Assembly: GCF_048771995.1 (NCBI RefSeq)
Contig: NC_133032.1
Span: 21,863,501-21,927,500 of the forward strand
DNA length: 64,000 nt
Reading direction: 5' to 3'
Origin: Taeniopygia guttata
Lineage: Eukaryota > Chordata > Aves > Passeriformes > Estrildidae
Shown: positions 1-11,801 of the stretch, one piece after another
How the letters are laid out: every line of letters starts with the position of its first letter
Position numbering within the stretch: the first letter of the stretch is position 1
Notes under the pieces: model-generated
Told to the model about the DNA's origin: nothing
Databases searched by the model: none
What the model saw: only the letters and a program-made list of their open reading frames with translations
Translations under genes and position numbers: made by a program

Positions 1-199
1 TTGGGTCCACTTGCTTTTAATTTCATTAAAATCCCAGATATTTGGACGCATTCCATGGCTGACTGAAAAATGAGGGGGCTGGAAAGGATTATGTGAAAAA
101 GTTGTCAACATATTCCTCTTCCCACACTCTACGCTTCCCCAAAGTGCCCCAAAAACTCCAAAAATGTCAATCAATAATAATTAGCCCATCCGACACAAG

Positions 200-560
200 T
201 GAGAAAATTCAGGCCCGTGAGCCGGCACGTCCCCCCTCCCCGTGAAGCCGCCGGGTACCGTGCCAGCCTCGCAGCCTCGCCGGGGGCGTGGGAGGATTTG
301 GACGCGGTGCCAGCCTCAGTGCCAGCTCTGGGCACCAGCAGCTCTGGCAGTGCCAGCCATTCCCTCAGGCTCAGCCCGCAGGGGTGCGGAGGCTGGGGGC
401 GCACAGCCGCGGCCCCAGGCACCCTCCCGGGGCACGGCAGAGTGGCCGGCTGGAGGGGCGACACTGCCCACCCTGCAGCTCGGTCCCTGCGTGCCTGGGC
501 CATCCAGGGGATGGGGCCGGGCAGCGGCCTTGGCATCCAGGCAAAGCTCTGCTCAGGAGC
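200..560. other. Small GC/CpG-rich patch
   Basis: The sequence changes abruptly from AT-rich (1-190) to GC-rich with many CpG dinucleotides, densest at about 218-310 and 380-460, then falls back. No splice-site pair or convincing coding frame is visible, and the overlapping reading frames on both strands are what a GC-rich patch produces. It could be a CpG-rich distal regulatory element or the first exon of an unrecognised transcript. Confidence 0.4.
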
Positions 561-2169
561 TGTCCTGCTGGGGTAACCTCGAAATGTCAGTGCTGTGGCT
601 CACCTGCTCCCGTAAGCGTAGCATTTGATGCAGCGGTATTTTTTAATTCCACAAATGAGCTACATTTTAGGAAAAGCTTAGGAAGAACTGCTGAGGCTTG
701 TGCCAAAGACATTTAGGAAGAGCTTTCTATCCCCCCATGCCCACCCGCTCAGCTGACGAGCACAGACCCCTCCACTTGCTATTAATCACACCTGGGTAGC
801 ACCTGGCTCCAGTACAGGGTTTTTTACTCTAAAGAAATTCCTCTGAACTAATGAATGTCATTTAGCTAGAGTGTGTCAGAGGCCTGAATGCGCCCAGGAA
901 AGCTCCCTGGGCAGAGGGGCTTTCTTGCAGGGTTCAAAGTCTGCTTGATGTGTTTTAACCCTTAGATGCCTGGAAAAGGTAGGAAAACTGCCATCACTAG
1001 ATTTATGAACACGTTAAAAAAGACCCGTGTTACAAGTTCAGCTCTTAGAATGGCCACCTTTTACCTGGCAGTAAAATACCTTTCGTCTTCCTCTGTCATG
1101 GTGGGATTTCACTTTGTATTCTCACAGTGACTCTGTTCAAGTCTGGTGGGGGCTTTACTCAGCTGCAAGGGGACCCAGAGCTTGCAGTTTCTGGTCGATG
1201 TTAGCAGCTAAAACCGCCCTGTTTCCCATACAAAAGCTGGCATGCCACACACATGAGCACATCCCTGCACGCAGCCACGCTGCAAATGATGCAACCACAG
1301 CTGGAAATGCATCAGGGCCCCGGAGGGAGCCACTGGTGACTGGTGCTCCTGGAGGCTGTCAGCTCCTGCTCTCCATAGCAGCAAGAAACTGGTCAGATCA
1401 CCGTGTGTGGGGGATGTCACAAAATCAGGACAAGCAGTGTAGCTAGTGGAAAAGCTATATATTTCACTTTGAAGACTCGGAGAAGGTTTTTATGAGATTT
1501 TAATTACCCCGTGTTTTAATTATTGATTGATTGATCAGTCCCCCAGTGAAGTGAGATTGCCAAAAAGGAGGCTTCAGGACAGAGTAAAGCCCATCTGTGT
1601 CTCTCTGGGTGTTAGTTGCTCGAGGCACATTTAGTAGGGCTGTTCCCTGTGCATTAAAATACAGGCAGTATGGAAGGAGCCTGGTTCTTTACTAAATTCA
1701 CTGCAGGCATCAGTCCCTCAGGAGTGATGCCTTTAGCCTTCAGCCCGTTTTCCATCATGACAGAGGCTGCTGCCGACCCATGGCTGGCAGTGCCCTGCCC
1801 TTGGGAGAGCTCGCACTGAGCCCAGCGCCACACGCTGTGCCCGGCATGCCGCGCTCAGGACAGACAGATGGACAGGAGGGCGCACAGGTACAGCATCCCA
1901 AAATCTTTGTCCTGCAGCAGTAGATGCAGCGGGAAGGCTTGTGCTCTGGCAAGGGAAAGATTGTCCTATAACAGCCCGTTTTGGCCATCATGTGGAAAGG
2001 TGGGAGGCGCTGGTTTATTTATTCCCAATTCCCTCCCACAGCCCCCCTTCCCTCCCCTGGGGCAGCACTGCCCGGCAGGCTGCACCCCATACCCTGAGGG
2101 TGCTGGGCCACCCCCTGCCCTGCAACTCTTCCCTGCAAACAGGGAGCCGTGTGCTTCATTTTAGTGGCA

Positions 2170-2320
2170 TGAGGAGTCCCACAGGGGCTAATTATAACTC
2201 CTAGGATTTTATCAACAATTAGCTCAGCACGGATGGTCACATATCTGCACAGCACCAGCTGTTATTATCGGCTGGGCTGGTAGTAATGCTGCCTCCTAAT
2301 TTTCCCAAGTATTCCCCATC
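2170..2320. other. Candidate conserved non-coding element
   Basis: This AT-rich, non-repetitive stretch carries several TAAT/ATTA homeodomain-type cores, for example CTAATTATAA near 2187 and CAATTAGC near 2214, and a CAGCTG E-box near 2257. Composition and motif density suggest an enhancer-like element. Conservation is not visible from one sequence, so this is inference only. Confidence 0.2.
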
Positions 2321-5300
2321 TTAAAGCCTTGCTTTTGGTTACTCACAAAGTTGCTGAACTCTTAACCATTTAGACATTCTCCATCCCAAAATCTGCCTAC
2401 AAGGAGGTTTTATTTATGTCTAGAAAGAATCAGGCTAAGACAAAGAAATGGCTTTGCTCATGGAAAGCACTCTCTAGTTTTAGGCAGCTCTGGGCTTTCC
2501 CTACTTTGGCAACTGGATAGTTTGCAAATGTGATTTTTGGAGTACATAGCCCATGTAACTCCCTGCTGAGCAATCTCAGGAGTCAGAGGAACTTTGTTAC
2601 AGGGCAGGAGGGAGTCACAGCATCCTGGTTTCTGGCTTACTGCTTCTCTGTGAAGCCACCAGCACTGGAGGTTTGCTGTCATTAATCTCTAATGTCTGGC
2701 TGCTTTTTTACCCAGCCCAGTCTATACTGAGAGAAACCCAGCCTGGCAGTTCAGTGTTCATCTCTTGGGGGTCTACTGCAGGAGGAAATGCTGGCAAGGA
2801 AGCAACGAGGCACATGGGCACCACAGGAGATATGCTGCAAAGCCCAGTGCTGTTGGGCAGAGTGGATCCAACTGAGGGGTCTGCAGTGATCCCTGGGTGA
2901 TGGGACTAGACAGACCATGAGGATGAGGGGAGCTTGAGCAGGGATGGCAGATTGAGTATCCCTAGGGAAACTGCCTCCCCTGAAAGGTGTCAGGAGTATT
3001 TGGACTGAGCAAAGATGAAGAGCAGCGCATTTCTTGGCACCACATCACTGCAAGTACCTCCAGGGAGCAAAGGGGTGAAGATGCAGAGAAAATTGGGAAA
3101 GAAAGGGGAAGAACTGATGGGGAGGGCTAGCAAGGAATGAAAGGACAGGGTGGAGACATAGGGCTGGCAGGATGATTAGCACCAGATGGCAGGTATCAAT
3201 TATTTACCATTTATGTACAATAAAAAAATACAATTTAAGGATGGGAAGAGCCTGAAACAAGCTCAATAGCAATTCAAAAGCATATGGAAATAAAATGCAG
3301 CAAATTAAGGGGTTGTAATAAATGTGCATCACTGTTTGTAATGCCCCTGAAAGAATTATAAATGTGAAGCCTTTGTGAATAACACTTAAAAATAAATGTA
3401 ACATAAAAAAGAAATTAGGTACACAAATAACTTTACATTCAGGCATTTATAAAATAAAATCTGTTTGCAGCAGCTAATTAGGAAAAGGACTCTAATGAGC
3501 CTCATTCTTTTTTACCTTAGAGACAAGGCTGAAATGTTAAAAGTGGATATAGGTATGGAGGGTGCCATTAAAAACTCAACTTCCCTAACTTTCCAGCCAT
3601 TTCAGAGATGAGATATCTCTTTTTCAAAGATGAGAGCTGAAGCTGTGGTGCTGTTAAAGCTCTGCCGTGTCTGGAGAGGCCATCTGTGCCTCCCTGTGGA
3701 TGCCCTGATGCTGGCACCGCCCTCCTCTTGTATTGCACTATTACTCAATTGCAAAAACAATAAATTAATGTGGAATAGTGGGAAAAGACATGAATACACT
3801 GTGCTTGAAATGTGCAACTCCCAGAGAAGATCCTGTGTTGCTGTGAGTGGTATTTTTTGGTTTACCACAGGATAGGTACTGCTACTCTTAGCACAGCGAA
3901 CAGGGCCAGTGCCACCTGAGCCATGCACTTTGTGTAAAACAGTCAGAAAGAAAACAAGGTCAAAGCAGATTACTCCTTTCTAGTGGATTAGAAATTTTCC
4001 GTCAAAATATCATTAAACTCATCACTTCCCACAGAGCATTTGCTTTTTACTAGCAAGTGCTTTCCAACATCTGTACAATGAAGGTAAATCAGCAGTGTTC
4101 TTTGCTTTGCTCCCCTCCCAGCCCAAATTATTGGCAGCTACTTTGAAGTTCTCCACAAATGATGTTTCACTGGGCAGAAGCCTGGGGAAGGTTTGTTCAG
4201 CACTTAAATTGCATTTTCCACCTTTCTTTTCTAAAGAGAACTGGTAGCAAAGGAAGCAACTGCCAAAAGGGGCTGGCTTCACGTCCTGCAGTTTTTGGTG
4301 TGGGAGAGGGGTTATCCCACAGAGGCTGTAGGCAGTGGTGCCAATGGGCAGGATAATGGGCAGAATGGCTGCTCCCAGCCTGGAGAAGCCTTGCCAGCTG
4401 AGATGGCAGTGGCCAGGCTGCAGGACAACGGCGTGGGCCACAACACATCCACGTGGAGAGACACCACTTGCCCTAAAGTTCTTGCAGTCGCCTCACACAC
4501 CAGCATCACTTCCATATTTTTAAATATTTAATTCATGGAGCCTGGTTGCCATGGGAACCCTCATGTAGAAATCTGGACTTTGGGTTAATCAGAAGGATCC
4601 TTCCCGTGGCTGGGCAGGAGCTGGGCTTCCCTGCCCTGCAGTGCCAGCACCGTTCCCTACGAATGTTTGCTCTGCCCTGCTAGAGGGTATTTTAGTATCT
4701 GCCTCTAATACACTGCCACCTAAGCTTTGGGAAATCCTCTCCCTAGCACTCAGGTAATTTCTACTGGAACTCCTGGGCTGCCCCAGAGTACTCATTGTGG
4801 AGAAAGCTCTTTGCAACAAGCAGTCTAGGAAATGTCTGTGCCACCTGGTCAGACACCACAGGACGCCTCTGGTTCCCACTGCACGCAGTGCCAAGCAAGA
4901 GAACAGAGACCGTGAGCAGCTTGCTGGGAGAAAAGGGCTCTGCATTCTCATGATGGGCTGGAGACAGTCATTCCCTTGCTCATTTCAACACCTCTGTAAG
5001 CAGCAGGGGCTTGGGCTCAGAACACAGAATAAAGCACACAGGTTATCAGCAGAGCTCAGCCTCTCCAGTTTGGCCAATATACACCAGTGTGTGTGAAAGG
5101 ACAAGCCCGCTTAGGAATTTCATAATCCTTTCACAGATCACCTTTTTGTCTTTATGTTCTGGTTTATGAAGCGCTCAGCATGCTGTGCAGCACGAGCAGC
5201 TGCACCTCCTGCACAATGGCAATGAGATGCTTCCCTCAACTTGGTCCCCCTCCAGGAGACTCCTGCTCCCACATGATTCCCACAATTCATCCTCCAGCCA

Positions 5301-5754
5301 AGGTACTGGGAAACAGTCTGACCAAAGTGCAGACCTCTCATCCCATGCACTTGTCCCAGTTACCCCCCAGAAAGGTCCATCAGCCACAGGAGGAGTCCAA
5401 GAGTGGGAGATGCTGGTGGAAAGCCAGCAGTGACCATGGCCACAGTGCCTGGGCACAGGGTTTCACAGAACAGAAACCAGCTATGCAGTGCTCGTAATGA
5501 CTGGGATGTGTTAGCCAGGACATCCTAATGGCCTCATCCAAAGCTTTTCATCTGGCATTGAGGACTTTGCATTACTATCCTTTAAGTGGGAGCAAATTGG
5601 TGGCTCTTGGTCTGCTTTCCTGGCCACCTTTCCCTGGTGTCACCCAGGGCAGACAAGATGTGACCGGTCACCCCTGTGCCCAACCCCTGACAGTGGTGAG
5701 AAGGAGGAGTCCCTCTGCACAGCCAGCACTTCTCTTCCTTCCCTCCTATTTTTA

Positions 5755-6170
5755 GATGTCTCCTCCCACTCCTGTTTAAATGTATTACCTAGATCCCTAA
5801 TATTTGCCAGCTGGGGGTAGTAACACTGGCTCCCAAGGTGCCTGAGGCATTTACATGAAATTAGGCAATGGAAGAAAAGCGTCTCAGCAATTACGTGAGA
5901 GATGATGGTACATGAGCCAAAAAGAAAAATATATGCAAAAGGTGTGTTCTCCTGCCAACAAATTAGGGTTAAATTACAGAGTTCAAGAGCTTCAAATAAC
6001 TTAAGCATTGTATTAGAAATTTAGTTTCAATTAACGAATTAAATAAGAAAATGAGATTATTGCCTAGCGGCTACCATAGGAGGTAAACAGCAATGACCTT
6101 CTTTCCTGTCACCAAATGACTCAGTTAATAAAAAACCCAAATTAAGAAAATTTCCTCAGTGTTTGCACTC
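5755..6170. other. Candidate conserved non-coding element
   Basis: A unique AT-rich block between two GC-richer stretches. It contains multiple homeodomain-type cores (AATTACG, CAATTAACGAATTAAA, GTTAATAA) and an ATGACTCA AP-1-like site near 6116. No coding frame or repeat family is recognised. Regulatory function is an inference from composition. Confidence 0.2.
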
Positions 6171-6439
6171 TGCAGCCTCCTCTGCTCTGAATCAGCCCAG
6201 GTGCTGGGGCCGGCCTGGTGGGTGGGTGCCACACAAGCCTCTCCCAGCTCCTCGGCAGCCCTGCCTGAGCTTGGCACAAGCTCATGGTTATTCTGTGACC
6301 TCTGTGCCTCCCGACCAGGGCCAAGACCCAGCCGTGCTCAGCTCTGCCCTGGCCAGCCTGCGGCTGAGGAAGCGGGGCCAGGGCCCAGAGCATCCCCCCA
6401 GCCTGGGTGCTGTGACTGGGGGAGAGATCTGCCCCGCAC

Positions 6440-6860
6440 ATCCCCTACGACAGTGTTTCAGCAAACAACTCGCTGCCGACTGCCCTTTTTTATTACTTTA
6501 CAGCACAGTTTTTCCTCAAATTTTATGGCATTTCATTAGAGCCGCCAGAAGGTGATACTGCCCCCTTTCCAGAAGTGAAATAAATTCAAGTTTTATCGCT
6601 TCTGGAAATGCTGGAACAGCTGTCAGGACATTTGATGGATTTTCTCAATTACAGGACTTGTGGAGCATTTTATACTTACATCCGCACCCAAGTCTAATAT
6701 ACTGTGCTAGATGTTTGTTCCCCCCGTTATCTCTTTGCATCTCCCTCCCTAATAATGGTCAACTTGTTACTTTTCCCTTAATTCCTTTTTTTACTGTAAT
6801 CTTTTTTTCTCCAGAGTAATCATCTAGCATTTTCCTTCTTTATTTCCCAATAACATGTAA
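6440..6860. other. Candidate conserved non-coding element
   Basis: A unique AT-rich block follows GC-rich DNA with a sharp change in composition. It carries TTTTTTATTACTTTACAG-like and TTTATGGCATTTCATTAG-like stretches (about 6485-6540) and pyrimidine-rich runs (about 6720-6840). No open frame or repeat family is evident. It resembles a conserved enhancer-type element but has no direct support. Confidence 0.2.
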
Positions 6861-9800
6861 CTACTCTGTGCAAGCAGGCAGTGACCCCACAGCTGGCGAG
6901 TGCCCCAGTGGCAGCTTAATCAAAAGAGCACTTCCCCCCAGTCCCGGCAGCTTTTGGGCTGGATGTCATGGGGACAGACTGAGCAAGGAGGACTGACTCC
7001 TCTGTGCTGCCCTGCGCCTTCTGGGCACAATTTCCTTGGAAATAAAGCCCCTCTACCTCCTACTGATCTTGGAGCTTCCCAGTGCAGGTGACAGCCCACA
7101 TGCAGGGACCCATCACCATCTGCAGGTCCCTGTGTCTGGGCCAGGGAGCACAGGAGGAGGCCCACAGCCATCTCCACCACCTGAACACATCCCTGACAGA
7201 TGAACGCTCATTTCCCAGCACTCCCATGGGAGCCCTTCTCATCTGGGCTGCTCCGGGGACTGTTTTCCAAGTGATCTATAAGAAATAATTTCTCAGGCTC
7301 CTCTCCACCCTGTCATGTACCTGACAGGCTGTATCAGCTCACACGCCACCATGATCAGATCCCATACTGACGGAGGCATTATCTCCTTGTTGCATCTTTC
7401 AGTGAGGATACCCCGCCAGGGTCTAGGGAATGATGGAGATACGGTTTTTTGTCAGGGTAAAATTATCTCAGTTCACCAACGAAATGCACAAGGATGCCAA
7501 GTTACACCTTTCCCTTCCTTCTGTCTGAGATCCAAAGTGGAGTGACAGCTCAAGGTCTGCAGCTTCCTGAGACAATGAGCAGCACAAGGATTTGGACAGG
7601 AACGTCCCCTACGAGCATCCTCCCTCCAAAATGAGGAGAGTGTTGGGGGCAACAGAGCTAAGCACTGTTGAAAAAGGCTGCTACTGCTTTATGTCACTTA
7701 AAATAAGCACTTTAAATCCATGCCTTTCTCCAAGGCACAGGGAGAGGAAATCCTGCAGAAATGAGTACCCCATCTCTGCGTATACTGCTAGAAGTTACAA
7801 CAGTATATAAGCTCATGTATTTTGAGGTTTGCCTAATTTAACCCAAAACTTTATCTCTTTTAGAAGATGGGGGCAGCCACGGAGCAGGATGAGGTCTCCA
7901 CTTGCTGTAGGAGCAGGAGAGAAATAGGGTTGAAATGAAGATGTAGCCCAGCCTAGAGGATCATTTGTACTCTCTCAATACCAAGTTCAGGCACCACCTG
8001 AGTTTTCCACCTTCTCCCCATCCCCTGCAAGAGAACTGGTAGAGAAATATCAAGGAGTGGGTCCAAGCAGAACACCATAGATCTGCAGGAAATTTTCACA
8101 AGACAAGGTGTGATCCCAGATTTATTCAAATTAGAACAATTAAGGCAATTAAAGGCAAAGAAGTGCTTGGGGAAGGGGGGAATCTACTACCCAACAGACT
8201 TGCTATTACAGTCTATCAAATTGACACAAAAAGATTAAAAGCTGATTTACATTTAAAAAAAGGAATAACAAAAAGACTAGCATTCCCTAAAATAGATAAC
8301 ACATCCTGCTGAGAAAATCACTCTACACATAAAAGAGAAGCAAAGGTGATTACATATAACAAAACTAATCTTCTCTATTGCTTTAATCACCTCAGACCAT
8401 TTCACCTGCTTTTTTGGAAACTGTTAACCCAAGGAAAAAATTATTGTGAGGACGTCCTCATTTCCAGAGCTATGCTCAAATGGGATTGTTTTCCTAGACA
8501 TCCATCCCCAGTGTCTTTAACAACAGCCATTGCTCCACAAGATAAATGTTTGCCTTAGACTATTCTGTAGTTAATACATATATTCATGACTCAAGCATAA
8601 TGCAGCAAGGAGAGAGGGTACCAGGAAGCCGTGAATGACCCACCAGGGTCATGGCAGGAATCTGTCTGTCCTACTACTGCACAGCCAGCAGTAAGTTTTG
8701 CCCAGATTTTACAGGTGTGTAATGTGGGGGCTTGGAGGGTGACCATGGCACAGGGTGCACAACAATAGCTTTGAATGTTTTCTTCCTAAAATCCTGACTG
8801 GCAAGGTCAGGATGGAGCTTACCCGGGGCTGTTCACAGAGCTAGTGACACGAGTGTCTGTGGGATGAGCAAAATGAGGGATGATCACCTCTCCTTTCGTG
8901 GGGTGCCTTCTACCCCAGCAGCTCCAGGACCTCCTTACATGCCAAAATCACATTGCTGAGACCTGCAGCTGGTCAGCAGCTCATACTCACACCTCTCACA
9001 GCACAAGAGAGGGAGAGCACTGCACGTGGTGAGCAGGAAGAGAGCTTTTAGATTGGCAGTGTGGATTTACCGTGCCAGTGCTGTCAGCTGGGGTCAGTTC
9101 AGGGGAGCAGTGCTTGCGTGCACTTGTGCCCAGGTGAGTGCAGAGCCCCTGTGTGCCCTTGGTTGGCCCCTGCCCTGCACACCACAGCAACGCACAGCCT
9201 GCAAGCAGCTGTGGCACAGCTGGTGCTGGCCTGGTAGCTGGGTGCCAGGGGCTCACTGCTGTTCTCCAGGGGGCTGGAAATTGCAGTGCAGGGCAAGTGT
9301 GCCAGCACGGACACAGGGGAAGAGGTGATGTTAAAGCAAATTAATTTCATACATTGACGCTCTGGCCTCTACTTGGGGTGAGCTGCAAAGAGCCCCAGCT
9401 TTCAGATGCATGTGGTGTTTCAAAGGTGTTGCCTCTGCACTGGAAGAAAGAACAGGAGTGCCTCAGCTGGCTGCAGGGACCTTAACACACTGCGTCCACA
9501 AAGGTGAATGTGTTGGCCCTCTGCTATATGTGCATGATTATCTCGAATTCAATTGTATTTGATACTGGGATGCAACACTTCTTACTAAATTAGTGATGGT
9601 TCGTTCTTCACCCAAGTAGCAACTTGTGAGATTTTACAGACGGTTTATTGTTTTATGTCACAGGTTTGATCCCACTGAAGCCCATGGAAACATACACCGG
9701 GTGCCACTCTGTGCTGTGGTGGTAAATTCTTGCAGGTCTCCATAACTCACCCAAAATGCCTCATTCATTTTTCTTACAAATGCAGTTTCACCATAATCTC

Positions 9801-10257
9801 CAAATTCTGGGCTGGCATGAGTGATACGTGTTATCCTGGGATGTAAGTGAGGAAAGGTAAAAAAATTCTCTCTCCCAGTTACTGCTTTAAAAATCAGTTC
9901 AGGTGGGAAATACGTGCACTGCCCTTTCAGACACTCATTACCTCCAAAAGCCAGGATACTCAGAAGAGGAGAAGACATCAAGCCTGCATGCATGGAGGGA
10001 CTGGGGGAACAGCAAGCATCCTCCTCCCAGCCATAAATCACAGAAATTGAATTAAATCATGTCAAATTGAGGGACAAAAAGCCAGTTATAGATCCATTTT
10101 GCTATGCCAGCTGACATGGCTTCCATTTGTGACTCGTTGAGTGACATTACTTATCCTGAGTGCTCCTCTGACAATATAAGCTCTTAATGTGAAGATGTGT
10201 AAAATTACAGTAAAATGAATGAAACCCAGGAAATTATGTAAAGTTTACAGGGTTGCT

Positions 10258-10303
10258 ATTTTTTTTTCTTTTTTTTTTTTCTATTTTTTCCTTTCTTTTT
10301 TTG
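10258..10303 (+). repeat. T-rich low-complexity tract
   Basis: The tract is almost pure T with a few interspersed C, A and G. It is an ordinary simple-sequence tract and no flanking element is recognised. Confidence 0.85.
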
Positions 10304-11777
10304 AGGCCTCCTCTCAATTTCTGCCTTCTAAATGAGGATTTGGGCAATGTATCAGCTGACAGTGCCTGCCTGGAGCAATGGGCTCTTCTGCTTTTGATGC
10401 ATCTGAGCAACTCGAAACTAATACCAGCATGCCCTGTACAGTGAATAGGCCTTCACATTGATGAGGCAAATCCTGCAGCACTTAAAAGCAATCTGTGCTG
10501 AAGTGTCCCATGTATCTTCGTCTTCAAAGTGCAACACACTTATGAAAATTGCAGATGCTGTGGTGCTATTTGTCTGGAAGGAGACATTACACGTGACATA
10601 TGAACCTGATTTCTCAAACAGATGAGGTCTGTGAGAGGATTAAGGAAACATCAATAAATTAAGATGTAGAATAAAGTTCCTGCTGTTTTCCTTGGCCTCT
10701 CTCTTGTTGGCTTGACAGTCAAGTGCTCACGAATGCAAACTTGGCAGAGCACCAGGCATCCCTCCTTTGCCTACTGCTATAATACAAGCAGACCTTGGGC
10801 TGTGATTCCCCTTGGTAGAGAAGGCAAAGCCCCCATCCCCAGTTACCCCTGGCAGAGCCCCCTCCCTCCTGCTGCCAGCCCCTCGGCCAGCAGCCCTGTG
10901 GGTATGCAAAGCATCCAGCATGCACATGCAGATTTGTCTTGAATTTTTTTCCTTCTTTTTCTAGGTGTGCACTGCAATCCCACGTGGTGCCCATTCCTGA
11001 AGTCCATCAGGCATAGCTTGGATAGTCTGTCTGGGAGCAAGGGCATGCAGGAAGCTCATGGGTCTGGGGTTACAGCCTGTGTCCCCACATCAAATGCAGG
11101 ATTCCTGCAGTAAGCAGTCACCTGAGTTGAAGAACCACATGGAGATTTCTGGGTTTTTCAATGTCCTTTGTGCATGAAACAGGGTTAAATGCAAGGGAAG
11201 AAAAGCTTTTCTCTGCAATGACCCCAGGAACAATGTCATTAAAACCATAGCACAGCCCCATTTGCAGCAGCTCTGCGCTGCACTTCCCAAGGAGACAAAA
11301 TACAGGAAGAGAAACCAAATTCCTGCTGCCATCTTCAGCTCTGCCCTGATAATGCATTGCAGCAGGGCTGTGCAGGGGCAGCACTCTGGGCAACCCACAG
11401 CCCCCAAAACCCCCACAGGCTGACCCCTGTCCTGGCTGCTCTTGGGAAGAGCACCTGGTGCTGTCAGGAGTGGGTGCTGGCTGCCAAGCCAGTAAGCTGC
11501 GCTGGATGGACACCACCCCAAAATCAACACTTCATAGATAAATAGTTTGAAATCCCAGGAAGTATGTCTCTCATAAAGCATTCACAGTGACAGAGCAAGG
11601 CATCACAATATTTTGCTTTTTCTTCAAAACAGAACTTTTTGCTGTTGCATTGGACAGAAATGGAATTTTTTTGAAAAGGTGAAATAACTCCATGAGAGTC
11701 TGTACCAGCTAAACAATCTAGACTGATCTGAACTACATCATTTTCCTGACTTGGTTAGAAATGGTGTGACTCCCCAA

Positions 11778-11801
11778 ACTGTGTGGAAAAAACCACACAG
11801 T
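11778..11801. other. Perfect 9-bp inverted repeat with A6 loop
   Basis: The arms ACTGTGTGG and CCACACAGT are exact reverse complements separated by six A residues. The arms also contain TGTGG/CCACA, the RUNX core, in head-to-head arrangement. Function is unknown. Confidence 0.7.
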
